Source: Phascolarctobacterium sp. (GTDB lineage Bacteria > Bacillota > Negativicutes > Acidaminococcales > Acidaminococcaceae). Taken from it: a stretch of 64,000 nucleotides of DNA. Below the pieces are notes generated by a model that had not been told where the DNA came from, searched no databases, and was given only the letters and a program-made list of their open reading frames with translations. The stretch lies in contig NZ_JAUNOQ010000009.1 of assembly GCF_030531065.1 (NCBI RefSeq), positions 1-64,000 on the forward strand. Direction: 5' to 3'. The translations under genes were made by a program, and so were the position numbers. This document shows, piece after piece, positions 43,184-52,514 of the stretch (position 1 is the stretch's first letter; each line of letters starts with the position of its first letter).

Positions 43184-43890
43184 ATTGCTTTACTTCCTTC
43201 AAGTAACTGCAAATATTTATCGGTATCTACGTTCACACCGCCAATTTTTTCTATACTAAAATCGGCAAAGCTTACTCTACCATAGCCGCGCGAACCATGA
43301 CCGCCAAGATAATCTGCTTCCAAAAGGCGTAAGCCCTGCGCCAGCGTTTTGATATCGGCATCTATTTCAGCTATAGCCTCTATATTATAAACCAGTTTGA
43401 AATCAAATTTAACTCCGGCAGGCACACGTTCTATATGTCGTGGATTAGCAATACCGCTGGCGCGATTAATTGTATTTTCAAATTTGACCTCGCCAATATA
43501 AGTATCCGTATCAAGATTCTTGCCAAATAATTCTTCCGTACTTTTAGTAATGAACATATCGAAGAATTGCAGCCGTGCCGGACAAGCCATATTTTTACCG
43601 CTGCTACCAAAAAGCCGTTTAATAATTTCGTTATCCTCGTCAACTTTATGCAGCACATATCCTTGGCAGGTACTCTTAGCTAATAAAGTGCGCAACTTTC
43701 CCTTCATCGTACTGCCGGGAATAATCGGCGCGCGCGTTAAGGTATCGCGGACAAACGGACTATCCACGGCTCCTATGGGCGCATAATCGTTGCCGCCGCC
43801 AATATGCATACCAGTTTCTACTTTTAAAATCGCTTTGATAAACAATTTACCCGCTAAAGCTTTTTGCGTACCGTTTACTTCCTTACCCAT
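43180..43890 (-). CDS. csm3: Type III-A backbone RNase Csm3
   Basis: Backbone subunit that cuts target RNA every six nt. The catalytic aspartate motif is present as IGAVDSPFVRD, and APIIPGSTMKGKLRTLL and GGHGSRGYGRV match the family. 236 aa. ATG 43890 shares a base with the csm2 stop (TAATG) and has AAGGAGG upstream. Confidence 0.95.
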   Translation of the reverse strand: MGKEVNGTQKALAGKLFIKAILKVETGMHIGGGNDYAPIGAVDSPFVRDTLTRAPIIPGSTMKGKLRTLLAKSTCQGYVLHKVDEDNEIIKRLFGSSGKNMACPARLQFFDMFITKSTEELFGKNLDTDTYIGEVKFENTINRASGIANPRHIERVPAGVKFDFKLVYNIEAIAEIDADIKTLAQGLRLLEADYLGGHGSRGYGRVSFADFSIEKIGGVNVDTDKYLQLLEGSKAI

Positions 43891-44372
43891 TATCTATCCC
43901 TGCCTCCTTGATATTTATGGAATGCGACTAGCGCTTCGATGTATTTACAAAACTTTTCGAACGCCGCAATATCGTTACCGATGGCTAAAATTTTATTCTC
44001 TAGCCCTGCTTTTTTTACAAAGTCTCGTACAGGAAATCCTTTGCTAGTATCCTTGCCAGCAAGATACAACGCATTTACTTTTAAGAATTTCACCTCTACT
44101 TTTAGCTCATTTGGCAAAATTTTGGCTCCAAGATTTTGCGCACAATATACATCCACTTTATTACGCAACACATTAACCGCCGTCAAAAACTTTCTTATCT
44201 GGCTTGTTGTTAATACTATGTATTTTTCCCCGTATTTATCATCAGCTCTTTTTAAGCTGCTAATGACTTTTTCCGCCTCGTCCACCGGGTCGTAATTCAC
44301 ATTACGATTCGACTGCTGTGTAACCTCCGCTTTAGCCAATGCGGTTCTCATATTATTATTTTTTAATTCCAT
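43890..44372 (-). CDS. csm2: Type III-A small subunit Csm2
   Basis: Helical small subunit that lines the crRNA-target duplex. The conserved segment TTSQIRKFLTAVNVLRNKV and the C-terminal FEKFCKYIEALVAFHKYQGG identify it. 160 aa, two nt after cas10. Confidence 0.9.
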   Translation of the reverse strand: MELKNNNMRTALAKAEVTQQSNRNVNYDPVDEAEKVISSLKRADDKYGEKYIVLTTSQIRKFLTAVNVLRNKVDVYCAQNLGAKILPNELKVEVKFLKVNALYLAGKDTSKGFPVRDFVKKAGLENKILAIGNDIAAFEKFCKYIEALVAFHKYQGGRDR

Positions 44373-44374
44373 GC

Positions 44375-46852
44375 TTAATCTTCTCCCTTCTCCCGCAAAT
44401 GATAAATCAATAGGCGCAGCGCCGTATCCAATTGCCTGCGGTCTTCTTCATTGCGCACCCAACTATAAATCAGCGTATGAAATTCGTTGAAATGCTGCAT
44501 TAAAATTTTATTATTAGTTTCCGCCGGCTGCATTCTTCCCAAGGTATAGGCTAAACGCGCTATATTTATCTTGCCTTCAGTTTCTATACTCTCTAAAAGC
44601 TTTAGCATTTTATAAAGCATAGCCATGCCAACATTAAGCTTATTAGCGTCATTTCTGTATAAATCCAGATGAGCAAACAAAAAATCCAATTTTTCCCGGC
44701 AAACTCCGTCTTCAAAATTTTGCCAGCTATAAACGTGCCTGCATTTCAATTCTTCCTTATCAGATATTTGATTAGTTTCAAAGCCAAATAAAGCGATACT
44801 GTTTTTGCCATCAATGTTCTTCGCCGCGTCCTCTAACAGTCCCGTTAATTTTGCCATCTGGCTAACTGGATAATCAGGACTAAATAAAGCCAATCCTGCC
44901 GAAAAGGAAAGTTTGCCTCCGGTGAAACGATCAAACGCTTTTCTTATATCGACCGCCGTTTCCAGCAAATCATCCCATGCGCCTACTAAAAAAACGTCGT
45001 CGCCGCCTGAATACACCACATGCACTTTACGAGACGCAGCCTGTTTCTCGGCAAAAAGCGCAAAAGGCGTTATCTTTTTATTATCGCAGCCCTCAAGCTC
45101 GCCGCTGCAAATTTTCTTAACGGCAAGTTTAAAAAATATACTCAAATTTTTAGACATATCGGCATAACGCGATAAAGTAGCATATTTAAACTTATCTTCC
45201 GCAGCGTAATCTATAAAACCGCCGATGAAAGCCGCTCCCAAATTATCAACGTCCGCCCGCAGGACGCCTAATCGTTTTATGCCTTTTTCTCTATCACCGC
45301 TGGCTTCAGCCAAATCCGAAAATTCCATAATACTACCGTTAGATTTTTTTGCGGCATAATCAGCCAACCACAAGCGCGAAGACAATAGGCTTCCAGTTAC
45401 AGCCTTATTTTTACTGTACAAACGCACTAAATCAGATAACTTTTCTAAACTTCTCTCACTAACGGCACGCAAATAAAGTTTTCTTTGATAACCAAAGATT
45501 TCTAAACTATCATTATCTTTCTGACTTGTAATTGCAAATACAGATTCATTATTGAGAATTTGCGCCCCTAATTTATATAAACCCAGGCACAACGGACAAA
45601 TATAACCGTCGCTGAGAGAAGCATCTTCCAACAATACGGAACTTGAAGAATGGCAAACGGAGCATTCTCTACCATGAGCCTCATCGTTTATTTCAGCAAA
45701 AATATTCTGTAACGTTCCGACACCATATCGGCAAAGCTTATCCTTGTTCAAAGCCTTGCTGACAGCGGCAAAAATATTTCTTTGCTGCCCGGATTCCATA
45801 AGGTCGTCAGCCGAACATTCTGCAAAGCCCAAAGCCATATATAACGACGTCGAAAAATTTTTCCAAAGCCATTCGTTGCACGCTTCTTGTAAATTATTTA
45901 AAGCTTGTTTTGCAGCTAAAGTATTAGCGGTCAAAATATAAAAGTGCCCGCCTCCGGAATAAAGTAAATTAGCGCGGGATAAATTAAGCTTTGTCAACAG
46001 TTCATCAATAAAATCTTCCATCAGTATTTCTAAATAAAAAGAACGCCCACGCAAAGATTTCAAAGCGCCTTTAGAAGGTATCGTATAGATAAAACTTTGT
46101 ATTCCCGATAAATCTCCAGACACCAGTAAAAAAGATTTTTCTTGACGAAACGCTTTATTATTCACGAAGCAATACCGGCGGTAATCATGAATATTATTGT
46201 CCTGAAAATACTGGTACATACAAGAAGCCAGCGCCGCAGTAACTTTAGAGTGCACGTATAAAGAAATATCGCAAGCTTCGCTTTTATTAGTGCTAGACGG
46301 AACATAGCTGGTTAAATCTTCCATAATTCGCAAAAGTTCGTTGTTTTGCATTTTATCTATGGAAGCGCGCTCAAAATTACTGGTAAATTCTGCCACCAAA
46401 TCTTTATATTTATCATCGGATGCCAAGCATAACTCTTGCGTCGGATAATTAAAATTATTAGACGGATCGAGCCCGCGTAAATAATATTTACCAACTATCC
46501 CTTTTCCTCGCCCGCCGAAAAGATTAAAAATACTTTCCAAGCAAGATTGCGCATCAAAGCCTTTAGTTTCGCCTTCAATATCACGTCTATCGGCGCCAGC
46601 GGCAATATTATCGGCTTCATAAACAATATAACTTAAATCGTTCTCTTTTAATTGTACATTTCTTAGAGACGAAGCATGATGGTACTTAATACAATTAACC
46701 AAATTCCTTGTTTCTTCATTTTGTGGTAAAAACGTACCTATATATTCCGCTCCAGCCTGATAATGATTGCCCAAGCTATGGTCTGCGCGAATACATACTT
46801 TACCAATATCATGTAGTAAGGAACTTTTGATTAAAATATCTAATTCGTTCAC
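44375..46852 (-). CDS. csm1: Type III-A large subunit Cas10/Csm1
   Basis: Large subunit with two activities: DNA cleavage by the N-terminal HD domain (SSLLHDIGK) and cyclic oligoadenylate synthesis by the Palm domain (YSGGDDVF, GGDD at residues 616-619). A zinc-finger segment, CSVCHSSS..CPLCL, lies between the two Palm regions. Start GTG 46852 has GGGAGG at 7-8 nt; an ATG at 46882 is further from a ribosome site. 825 aa. First gene of the csm operon. The intact GGDD fits the presence of Csm6. Confidence 0.95.
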   Translation of the reverse strand: MNELDILIKSSLLHDIGKVCIRADHSLGNHYQAGAEYIGTFLPQNEETRNLVNCIKYHHASSLRNVQLKENDLSYIVYEADNIAAGADRRDIEGETKGFDAQSCLESIFNLFGGRGKGIVGKYYLRGLDPSNNFNYPTQELCLASDDKYKDLVAEFTSNFERASIDKMQNNELLRIMEDLTSYVPSSTNKSEACDISLYVHSKVTAALASCMYQYFQDNNIHDYRRYCFVNNKAFRQEKSFLLVSGDLSGIQSFIYTIPSKGALKSLRGRSFYLEILMEDFIDELLTKLNLSRANLLYSGGGHFYILTANTLAAKQALNNLQEACNEWLWKNFSTSLYMALGFAECSADDLMESGQQRNIFAAVSKALNKDKLCRYGVGTLQNIFAEINDEAHGRECSVCHSSSSVLLEDASLSDGYICPLCLGLYKLGAQILNNESVFAITSQKDNDSLEIFGYQRKLYLRAVSERSLEKLSDLVRLYSKNKAVTGSLLSSRLWLADYAAKKSNGSIMEFSDLAEASGDREKGIKRLGVLRADVDNLGAAFIGGFIDYAAEDKFKYATLSRYADMSKNLSIFFKLAVKKICSGELEGCDNKKITPFALFAEKQAASRKVHVVYSGGDDVFLVGAWDDLLETAVDIRKAFDRFTGGKLSFSAGLALFSPDYPVSQMAKLTGLLEDAAKNIDGKNSIALFGFETNQISDKEELKCRHVYSWQNFEDGVCREKLDFLFAHLDLYRNDANKLNVGMAMLYKMLKLLESIETEGKINIARLAYTLGRMQPAETNNKILMQHFNEFHTLIYSWVRNEEDRRQLDTALRLLIYHLREKGED

Positions 46853-46987
46853 TAATATTCCTCCCTTACATAAATTACACATCACTCAAAATATATTATT
46901 AATTCTCTAAGCTCCAAAATAATTCCTGCATAGTCAGATAAATTGTTTATAACAAAATCATTGAAATATTTCCTGCTCCTCCGCAAG

Positions 46988-47026
46988 TTTATCTAATCGC
47001 GATTTGTATAATCCAGATTAGATAAA
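46988..47026. promoter_or_regulatory. Perfect 11-bp inverted repeat upstream of the csm operon
   Basis: TTTATCTAATC and GATTAGATAAA are separated by 17 nt containing TATAAT. It lies about 135 nt before cas10 within the 46853-47156 gap, which otherwise holds the symporter terminator and a weak minus-strand extended -10 (TGTTATAAA, near 46946). A repressor site or a stable hairpin are both possible. Confidence 0.4.
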
Positions 47027-47089
47027 TTCACTGTAAGCCACGCGCCAAATTTTCCGTCCCGCTCTAATCTAAAAATTTTCCCGGCCACG

Positions 47090-47124
47090 CAAAAACGACG
47101 CATACCACAAAGGCATGCGCCGTG
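47090..47124 (-). terminator. Terminator of the DAACS symporter gene
   Basis: On the minus strand CGGCGCATGCC pairs (with G-T wobbles) with GGTATGCGTCG and is followed by TTTTT, 33 nt after the stop. Confidence 0.7.
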
Positions 47125-47156
47125 AAAAAATCATTTTGCTTTTTAAACTGCGCCGC

Positions 47157-48344
47157 TTACAGCAGGCCTGCTTCTTTAACCTCGTCAATGCCGTGCTTTT
47201 CAGCGTAGCCGGTAAGCATCAAGGTCAGCGCGCCGTCGCCGGTTACGTTGCAGGCGGTGCCGAAGCTGTCCTGCAAAGCGAAAATGGTCAGCATCAGCGC
47301 GGTGCCGGTTTCGTCAAAGCCCAGCACGCTGATGATTAAGCCCAAAGAAGCCATAACCGTACCGCCGGGCACGCCGGGCGCGCCGATAGCAAAAATGCCC
47401 AGCAGCAGGCAGAACAGCACCATCGTGCCCATAGAAGGCAGAGTACCGTACAGCACCTGGGATACGACCATGACGAAGAAAACTTCGGTCAGCACGCTGC
47501 CGCACAAATGGATATTGGCAAACAGAGGAATGCCGAAGTTTACCAAATCCTTACGCAGCACGGTGGATTTCAGCGCGCATTTCAGAGCTACGGCCAGCGT
47601 GGCGGCGGAGGACATAGTGCCCACGGCGGTGATATAGGCCGGACCGTAATGCTTGACCACGTTCATGGGATTGGCCCCCGCATAAGCGCCGGCCAAAAGA
47701 TACAGCAGCGCCAGCCAGATGTAATGCCCCAGCATAACGATAACTACGACGATGAGGAACACGGGCAGCTGCCTGGTAATCGCGCCCTCATACGCCAGGC
47801 CGCAGAAGGTGCAGGCGATAAACACTGGCAGAATAGCGATAACGATACGGGTAACTATGGCCAGAACGATTTGCTGGAATTCCTCCAGACATTTAATAAT
47901 CGTATTGGATTTAGTCCAGGCCGCAGCTAGGCCAATCAGCACGGACAGCACCAAAGCGCTCATTACGCTCATCACCGGCGCAATTTTTAAATCAAAGAGC
48001 AGCTTGGGCAGTTCCTGGAGGCCGTCGACAGTCGGCGTAATATTCAAAAAGGGTATCAGCGTGTAACCGGCCGCCGTAGAAAAGAAGGCCGCGCCTATGG
48101 AAGAAACGTAGGCGATGGTGATGGCAACGCGCAGCATAACGCTGGCGTGCTGTCCCAACCGCGTGATGGACGGAGCGATAAAGCCAATGATAATCAGCGG
48201 TACGCAGAAATTAATCAGCTGCCCCAAAAGGCTTTTGACCGTCAGGATCACCTGCATAACGCCTTCGCCCACGCTCAGGCCCACGCCCATGCCTAAAATT
48301 ACGCCCAGCAACAGACGCATAGGCAGACTTCCTAAAATATTCAT
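47157..48344 (-). CDS. Dicarboxylate/amino acid:cation symporter (DAACS family)
   Basis: Glutamate-transporter-fold membrane protein (395 aa) that takes up dicarboxylates or amino acids with Na+ or H+. Signature elements in order: serine-rich hairpin GTMSSAATLAVA, the second hairpin GAPGVPGGTVMAS, and DSFGTACNVTGDGAL in the last helix, which carries the cation and substrate contacts. ATG 48344 follows GTGGGAG. It is separated from the aromatic operon by a terminator, so it is transcribed on its own. Serine/threonine, glutamate or C4-dicarboxylate are all possible substrates. Confidence 0.9.
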   Translation of the reverse strand: MNILGSLPMRLLLGVILGMGVGLSVGEGVMQVILTVKSLLGQLINFCVPLIIIGFIAPSITRLGQHASVMLRVAITIAYVSSIGAAFFSTAAGYTLIPFLNITPTVDGLQELPKLLFDLKIAPVMSVMSALVLSVLIGLAAAWTKSNTIIKCLEEFQQIVLAIVTRIVIAILPVFIACTFCGLAYEGAITRQLPVFLIVVVIVMLGHYIWLALLYLLAGAYAGANPMNVVKHYGPAYITAVGTMSSAATLAVALKCALKSTVLRKDLVNFGIPLFANIHLCGSVLTEVFFVMVVSQVLYGTLPSMGTMVLFCLLLGIFAIGAPGVPGGTVMASLGLIISVLGFDETGTALMLTIFALQDSFGTACNVTGDGALTLMLTGYAEKHGIDEVKEAGLL

Positions 48345-48445
48345 AAAAACACTCCCACTTCCTTAAAATAATATTAGCTGTAATTATAATAGCGTACACT
48401 AAATAAAATAGCAAGCAAAATTGTGAATTTTAGTTAAATTGAGGC

Positions 48446-48480
48446 AAAAAAATTAAGCTTCTCCGCAGCAGGAGAAGCTT
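48446..48480 (-). terminator. Terminator at the end of the aromatic amino acid operon
   Basis: AAGCTTCTCC and GGAGAAGCTT (10 bp) around TGCTGC, followed on the minus strand by AATTTTTTT. It is about 50 nt after the aroQ stop. Confidence 0.88.
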
Positions 48481-48527
48481 TAATAAGCCGCAGCTATGCT
48501 CTTGTCAGCCGTGCGCGGCGGCTATTC

Positions 48528-48968
48528 TTACGCTTCGGGCTCGTACACGGCCAGCGCCTCCAACGCCAGAGCGTAACCGGCAAAGCCCAGGCCGCAAATC
48601 TGCCCGATGCAGCCGGCAACCGTCACGGAATGATGGCGAAATTCCTCGCGCTGATGAATATTGCTGATATGCACCTCGATGGCCGGAAGATTAACGGCCT
48701 TCAGCGCGTCCAGAATCGCTACGCTGTAATGCGTGAACGCCGCCGGGTTGATAACGATGCCGTCGAAAGCGCCGTAAGCCTTTTGAATAGCGGTAACGAT
48801 ATCGCCCTCGTAATTGCTTTGCAAAAGCTCTACTTCCACGCCTAATTTAGCCGCAGCCGAGCGGATGTAAGCGCACAGGCTCTCGTAATCGCGACGGCCG
48901 TAAATAGCTTTTTCCCTGGTGCCCAGCATATTGATGTTGGGGCCGTTTAGTACTAAAATTCTTCGCAT
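48528..48968 (-). CDS. aroQ: 3-dehydroquinate dehydratase, type II
   Basis: Dodecameric type II dehydroquinase, third step of the shikimate pathway. Conserved: LNGPNINMLGTRE, the catalytic Tyr in IYGRRDYESL, Asn/His in INPAAFTHYSVAI, and EVHISNIHQREEFRHHSV. 146 aa, ATG 48968 after GAGGG. Last gene of the operon. Confidence 0.95.
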   Translation of the reverse strand: MRRILVLNGPNINMLGTREKAIYGRRDYESLCAYIRSAAAKLGVEVELLQSNYEGDIVTAIQKAYGAFDGIVINPAAFTHYSVAILDALKAVNLPAIEVHISNIHQREEFRHHSVTVAGCIGQICGLGFAGYALALEALAVYEPEA

Positions 48969-48980
48969 ATTATCCCTCGC

Positions 48981-49481
48981 TTATTCGGCGATTTCTTTGG
49001 CGTGCTGCGTTAAAAGCGCCAGCGTTCTGCCGAAGTCGCCGTTATTTTCAATAATTTTATCCGCGTGCCTGCGGTAAAGGGCGATACGTTCGTCGTACAG
49101 CGTGTACAGACGCTGCTTGTCGTCGGCCAGCAGGGGACGCGCGTCGCCTTCGATGCAGCCGATAATTTTATCCGGCTGCCTGTCGATAAACAGCACTACG
49201 CCCTGCCGCTTGAGCAGCTCCATATTCTGCGGCCGTTTCACCGCGCCGCCGCCCGTGGCGATAACGACGCCCTGCAGCTGCGCCAGGTAGGCCAGCGTGC
49301 GGGTTTCCGCCTCGCGGAAGGCGTCCTCGCTTTCGGCAAAAAAGCTTTTGATGGTGCGCCGCTCCCGCTCTTCCAGCACCTCGTCGGCGTCGAAAAATTC
49401 GCGGCCCAGCCGCTTAGCCAGCCGCTTGCCCAAGGTGCTTTTGCCACAGCCGGGCATCCCGATTAAAATAATATTTTTCAT
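48981..49481 (-). CDS. aroK: Shikimate kinase
   Basis: Phosphorylates shikimate at O3. P-loop GMPGCGKSTLGKRLA, shikimate-binding FFDADEV and RTLAYLA, and TGGGAVKR. 166 aa. ATG overlaps the aroE stop (ATGA). Confidence 0.95.
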   Translation of the reverse strand: MKNIILIGMPGCGKSTLGKRLAKRLGREFFDADEVLEERERRTIKSFFAESEDAFREAETRTLAYLAQLQGVVIATGGGAVKRPQNMELLKRQGVVLFIDRQPDKIIGCIEGDARPLLADDKQRLYTLYDERIALYRRHADKIIENNGDFGRTLALLTQHAKEIAE

Positions 49482-50296
49482 AGCGTTTGCTCCAGCTCCC
49501 GCATGATGCGCACAATCAAACCGCTGTCATAGCGTTCGCCCTGCCAGATTTCCTGCGCCGCCACCGCCTGCGCGACGAGCATAAACAAGCCGTTGACCGC
49601 CTTGCGCCCAGCCGCCTGGGCCTGTCGCAAAAATAGCGTCTGCGCCGGGTTGTAAATTAAATCCACGCTGGCGCTGAAGGCCGCGCTGATTTCCGCGCCG
49701 ACGGGCGCGGCTTCCATTTTGGGATACATGCCCACCGGCGTGCAGTTGACCAGCAAATCGCCCTGCAAAGCGCGCACGGTCTGGTAATCCACGAACTGCG
49801 CCATGGGCGCGATTTCCAGAAAATGCGCGTCGGCTTTGCTGACGTCGCGGGTAACTAAATACAGCCTGCCCACGCCCTGGTCGGCCAGATATTTGACTAC
49901 GGCCCGCGCCGCTCCGCCCGTACCCAGCACGGCGGCTGTACGGCCTGCCGCTTCGATTTCATTATAGTCCAGCATGCGCCCGAAGCCGAAATAATCCGTG
50001 TTATACCCCCACGCGCCGTCGCCGGTAAATTTAATGGTGTTGACTGCGCCGATGGCCGCAGCCTCCGGCGCAATTTTATCCAGCAGCGGCATCACGTGCA
50101 GCTTATGGGGAATGGTCACATTGCAGCCCGCATAAGCGCGGCGCAGCTCCTGCATTCGCTGCGGCAAAGTCTCCAGCTCCGTTTCCAGCAAATTATATTG
50201 GCCGCTGCGCCCCGTATAAGCGAAAAACAGCCGGTGGATCTGCGGCGATAGGCTGTGTCCCAGCTTGCCGCCCAAAAGTCCGTATAGCTTTTCCAT
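49478..50296 (-). CDS. aroE: Shikimate dehydrogenase
   Basis: NADP-dependent reduction of 3-dehydroshikimate. LLGGKLGHSLSPQIH and NVTIPHK (catalytic Lys) form the substrate site; GTGGAARAVVKYL is the nucleotide loop. 272 aa. Three nt after pheA. Confidence 0.95.
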   Translation of the reverse strand: MEKLYGLLGGKLGHSLSPQIHRLFFAYTGRSGQYNLLETELETLPQRMQELRRAYAGCNVTIPHKLHVMPLLDKIAPEAAAIGAVNTIKFTGDGAWGYNTDYFGFGRMLDYNEIEAAGRTAAVLGTGGAARAVVKYLADQGVGRLYLVTRDVSKADAHFLEIAPMAQFVDYQTVRALQGDLLVNCTPVGMYPKMEAAPVGAEISAAFSASVDLIYNPAQTLFLRQAQAAGRKAVNGLFMLVAQAVAAQEIWQGERYDSGLIVRIMRELEQTL

Positions 50297-50299
50297 TTC

Positions 50300-51418
50300 C
50301 TATTCCTTCTTTTCGTAAGCGCGGTAATTGCCCAAAATTTTTAAATAAGTGCTCTTGGACTTAACCTCTTCCATCACGTCGCCCACCAGCGGGTCGGACA
50401 AATTGCCCGTCACATCGATATAGAAAAAGTATTCCCAAGGCTTGCCTTTGGTCGGACGCGATTCCAAATTCGTCAAATTAAGCCCGGTATGGTAAAAGCT
50501 GGCCAGTATTTTATACAACGAACCGGTTTCGTGCTTCACAGCGAAAATCAGCGTAATCTTATTGGCGTGCGGAATGATTTCCGGCTTACGCGCGATAATG
50601 ACGAAGCGTGTGTAATTATTGCTGTTGCTGTTAATCGCCGGAGCGATGATTTGCAAATTATACATATCGGCCGCCGCCTTACCGGCTACCGCGCCCAGGG
50701 TAATATCCTGCTTTGCTGCCACCTCTTCGGCGCTTTTGCTGGTGCTGAAATAAGGCACCTGCTCCATATCCGGGTAATCTCGGAAGAAATCCTTGCACTG
50801 CTTAAAGCCCTGGGGATGGGAATAAACCGTCTTGATGCTGCCCAGCGTCGCGCCCGCGCAGCCCAAAAGGTTCTGCTCGATTTTGACGCACTGCTCGCCC
50901 ACGATGCTGCAATCGTAATGGCGCAACAGGTCGTAAACCTCGGTGATGCCGCCGGTAGAGCTGTTTTCGATGGGCAGCACGGCGTAATCCATGGAGCCGT
51001 CGGAAATGCTGCTGATTACCTCCTCGAAAGTATTGTAATGATGGCGGTTGTATTTGCGACCGCGGAAATATTCGTCCAGCGCCTGATGGGTAAAGGAACC
51101 GGCGGGGCCGAAGCAGGCCACTTCAAAAGTGCGGTCGCTGGCCTCGCTCATAGCCGTTTCTTCCAAAACGCAGGCCTGGTCGATAATGCCGCGCATAATA
51201 TTTTTCACGGCGATGGAATAATCTTGATTTTCCAAAAAACCCGCAACCTTGGCGATAACCTTGGCCTCGCGGTTTTTATCTTTAACGGGCATACCCTTGG
51301 ATTTTTTATAGGCCGCCACCTGCATTACTAATTGCAGGCGCTGCTCCAGCACCTCGGCCAGCTGCTGGTCGGCCTTATCTATTTCCTTGCGGATGAGTTC
51401 TAAATCTAGCTCCTGCAT
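50300..51418 (-). CDS. pheA: Bifunctional chorismate mutase / prephenate dehydratase (P-protein)
   Basis: Fused enzyme for phenylalanine synthesis. Residues 1-90 form an AroQ-type chorismate mutase (IRKEIDKADQQLAEVLEQR, then KNREAKVI). About 100-280 is prephenate dehydratase (FGPAGSFTHQAL, VLPIENSSTGGITEVYDLL). The end is an ACT domain (KHETGSLYKILASF, NLTNLESRPTKGKPWEYFFY), the usual Phe feedback site. 372 aa. ATG one nt after aroC. Confidence 0.95.
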   Translation of the reverse strand: MQELDLELIRKEIDKADQQLAEVLEQRLQLVMQVAAYKKSKGMPVKDKNREAKVIAKVAGFLENQDYSIAVKNIMRGIIDQACVLEETAMSEASDRTFEVACFGPAGSFTHQALDEYFRGRKYNRHHYNTFEEVISSISDGSMDYAVLPIENSSTGGITEVYDLLRHYDCSIVGEQCVKIEQNLLGCAGATLGSIKTVYSHPQGFKQCKDFFRDYPDMEQVPYFSTSKSAEEVAAKQDITLGAVAGKAAADMYNLQIIAPAINSNSNNYTRFVIIARKPEIIPHANKITLIFAVKHETGSLYKILASFYHTGLNLTNLESRPTKGKPWEYFFYIDVTGNLSDPLVGDVMEEVKSKSTYLKILGNYRAYEKKE

Positions 51419-51419
51419 T

Positions 51420-52514
51420 TTATTTCTCCCATTTCTTTGCTTCCAGTATCAGGTCCCACAGGTTCCAGGCAACTACCGCTTCGATAACCGGCACGGCGCG
51501 CTGCACGATACAGGGGTCGTGCCGGCCAGTGATGGTCAGCGTCGTATCGCTTTTTTCTTTCAGGCTCACCGTGCGCTGCTCGCGCGAAATGGACGGCGTG
51601 GGCTTGAGCGCGGCCCGCAGCAGCAGGGGCATACCGTTGGTAATGCCGCCGGTGATGCCGCCGTTGTGATTGGTCAGCGCGCGCACCTCGCCGTTTTCGT
51701 AATGCAGCTCGTCGTTGGCCTCGGCCCCCGTCAAACCGGCGAAGCCGAAGCCGTCGCCAAATTCCACGCCCTTCACCGCCGGTACGGAAAACAAGCCGTG
51801 GCTTATACGGCTTTCCACCGAATCGAAATAAGGCGCGCCTACGCCCGCAGGCAGGTGCAGCGCCATGGCCTCCACTACGCCGCCCACGCTGTTTAAATCG
51901 CCCTTGGCCTGCAAAATACGCCGCTGCATTTTTTCTCCGGCAACGTCGTCCAGCACGGGGAAGGCTTTAGCCTGCACAGCCAGCAGCTCCGCGTCCGCCA
52001 TGCCCATGGGGTCGAAGGCCGCGTCCTCGATATCGCCGACGCGCAGGATATGCGCGCCCACAATAACGCCGCAGCGCGCCAGGGCCTGCTTAGCCACCGC
52101 GCCCGCAAAAACCAGGGGCGCAGTCAGACGGCCGCTGAAATGGCCGCCGCCGCGATAATCGTTAAAGCCCTGATAACGCACGTGCCCTGCGTAATCCGCG
52201 TGGCCGGGGCGCATTTTATCCTGCAAAATACTGTAATCCCTGGAATGCTGGTCGCTGTTGGCTATGCGGGCGCACAAGGGCGTGCCCGTGGTATAGCCGT
52301 TGAAAAAGCCGCTCTGAATTTCCACCGCGTCGCTTTCCTTACGCGCCGTAGTCAACGCGCTCTGTCCGGGCGCACGGCGCGCCATTTCCCTAGCGATAGC
52401 TTCTTCGTCCAGCGCCAGTCCCGGCGGCAGCCCGTCCAGCACTACGCCGATGGAGCGGCCGTGGGATTCGCCGTAAATGCTCATTTTAATATTCATCCCA
52501 AAAACGCCGCTCAT
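51420..52514 (-). CDS. aroC: Chorismate synthase
   Basis: FMN-dependent conversion of EPSP to chorismate. Signatures: YGESHGRSIGVVLDGLPPG at the start, RPGHADYAGHVRYQGFNDYRG in two blocks, and GGITNGMPLLLR. 364 aa. ATG 52514 overlaps the aroA stop (ATGA) and has GAGG in front; internal Met7 or Met11 are less likely starts. Confidence 0.94.
   Translation of the reverse strand: MSGVFGMNIKMSIYGESHGRSIGVVLDGLPPGLALDEEAIAREMARRAPGQSALTTARKESDAVEIQSGFFNGYTTGTPLCARIANSDQHSRDYSILQDKMRPGHADYAGHVRYQGFNDYRGGGHFSGRLTAPLVFAGAVAKQALARCGVIVGAHILRVGDIEDAAFDPMGMADAELLAVQAKAFPVLDDVAGEKMQRRILQAKGDLNSVGGVVEAMALHLPAGVGAPYFDSVESRISHGLFSVPAVKGVEFGDGFGFAGLTGAEANDELHYENGEVRALTNHNGGITGGITNGMPLLLRAALKPTPSISREQRTVSLKEKSDTTLTITGRHDPCIVQRAVPVIEAVVAWNLWDLILEAKKWEK

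Noticed and set aside
47050-47065. TTTCCGTCCCGCTC, similar to the start of the CRISPR repeat
   Set aside because: The match covers only about 11 bases, the GGGGAC arm is missing and there is no second repeat; it is probably chance.
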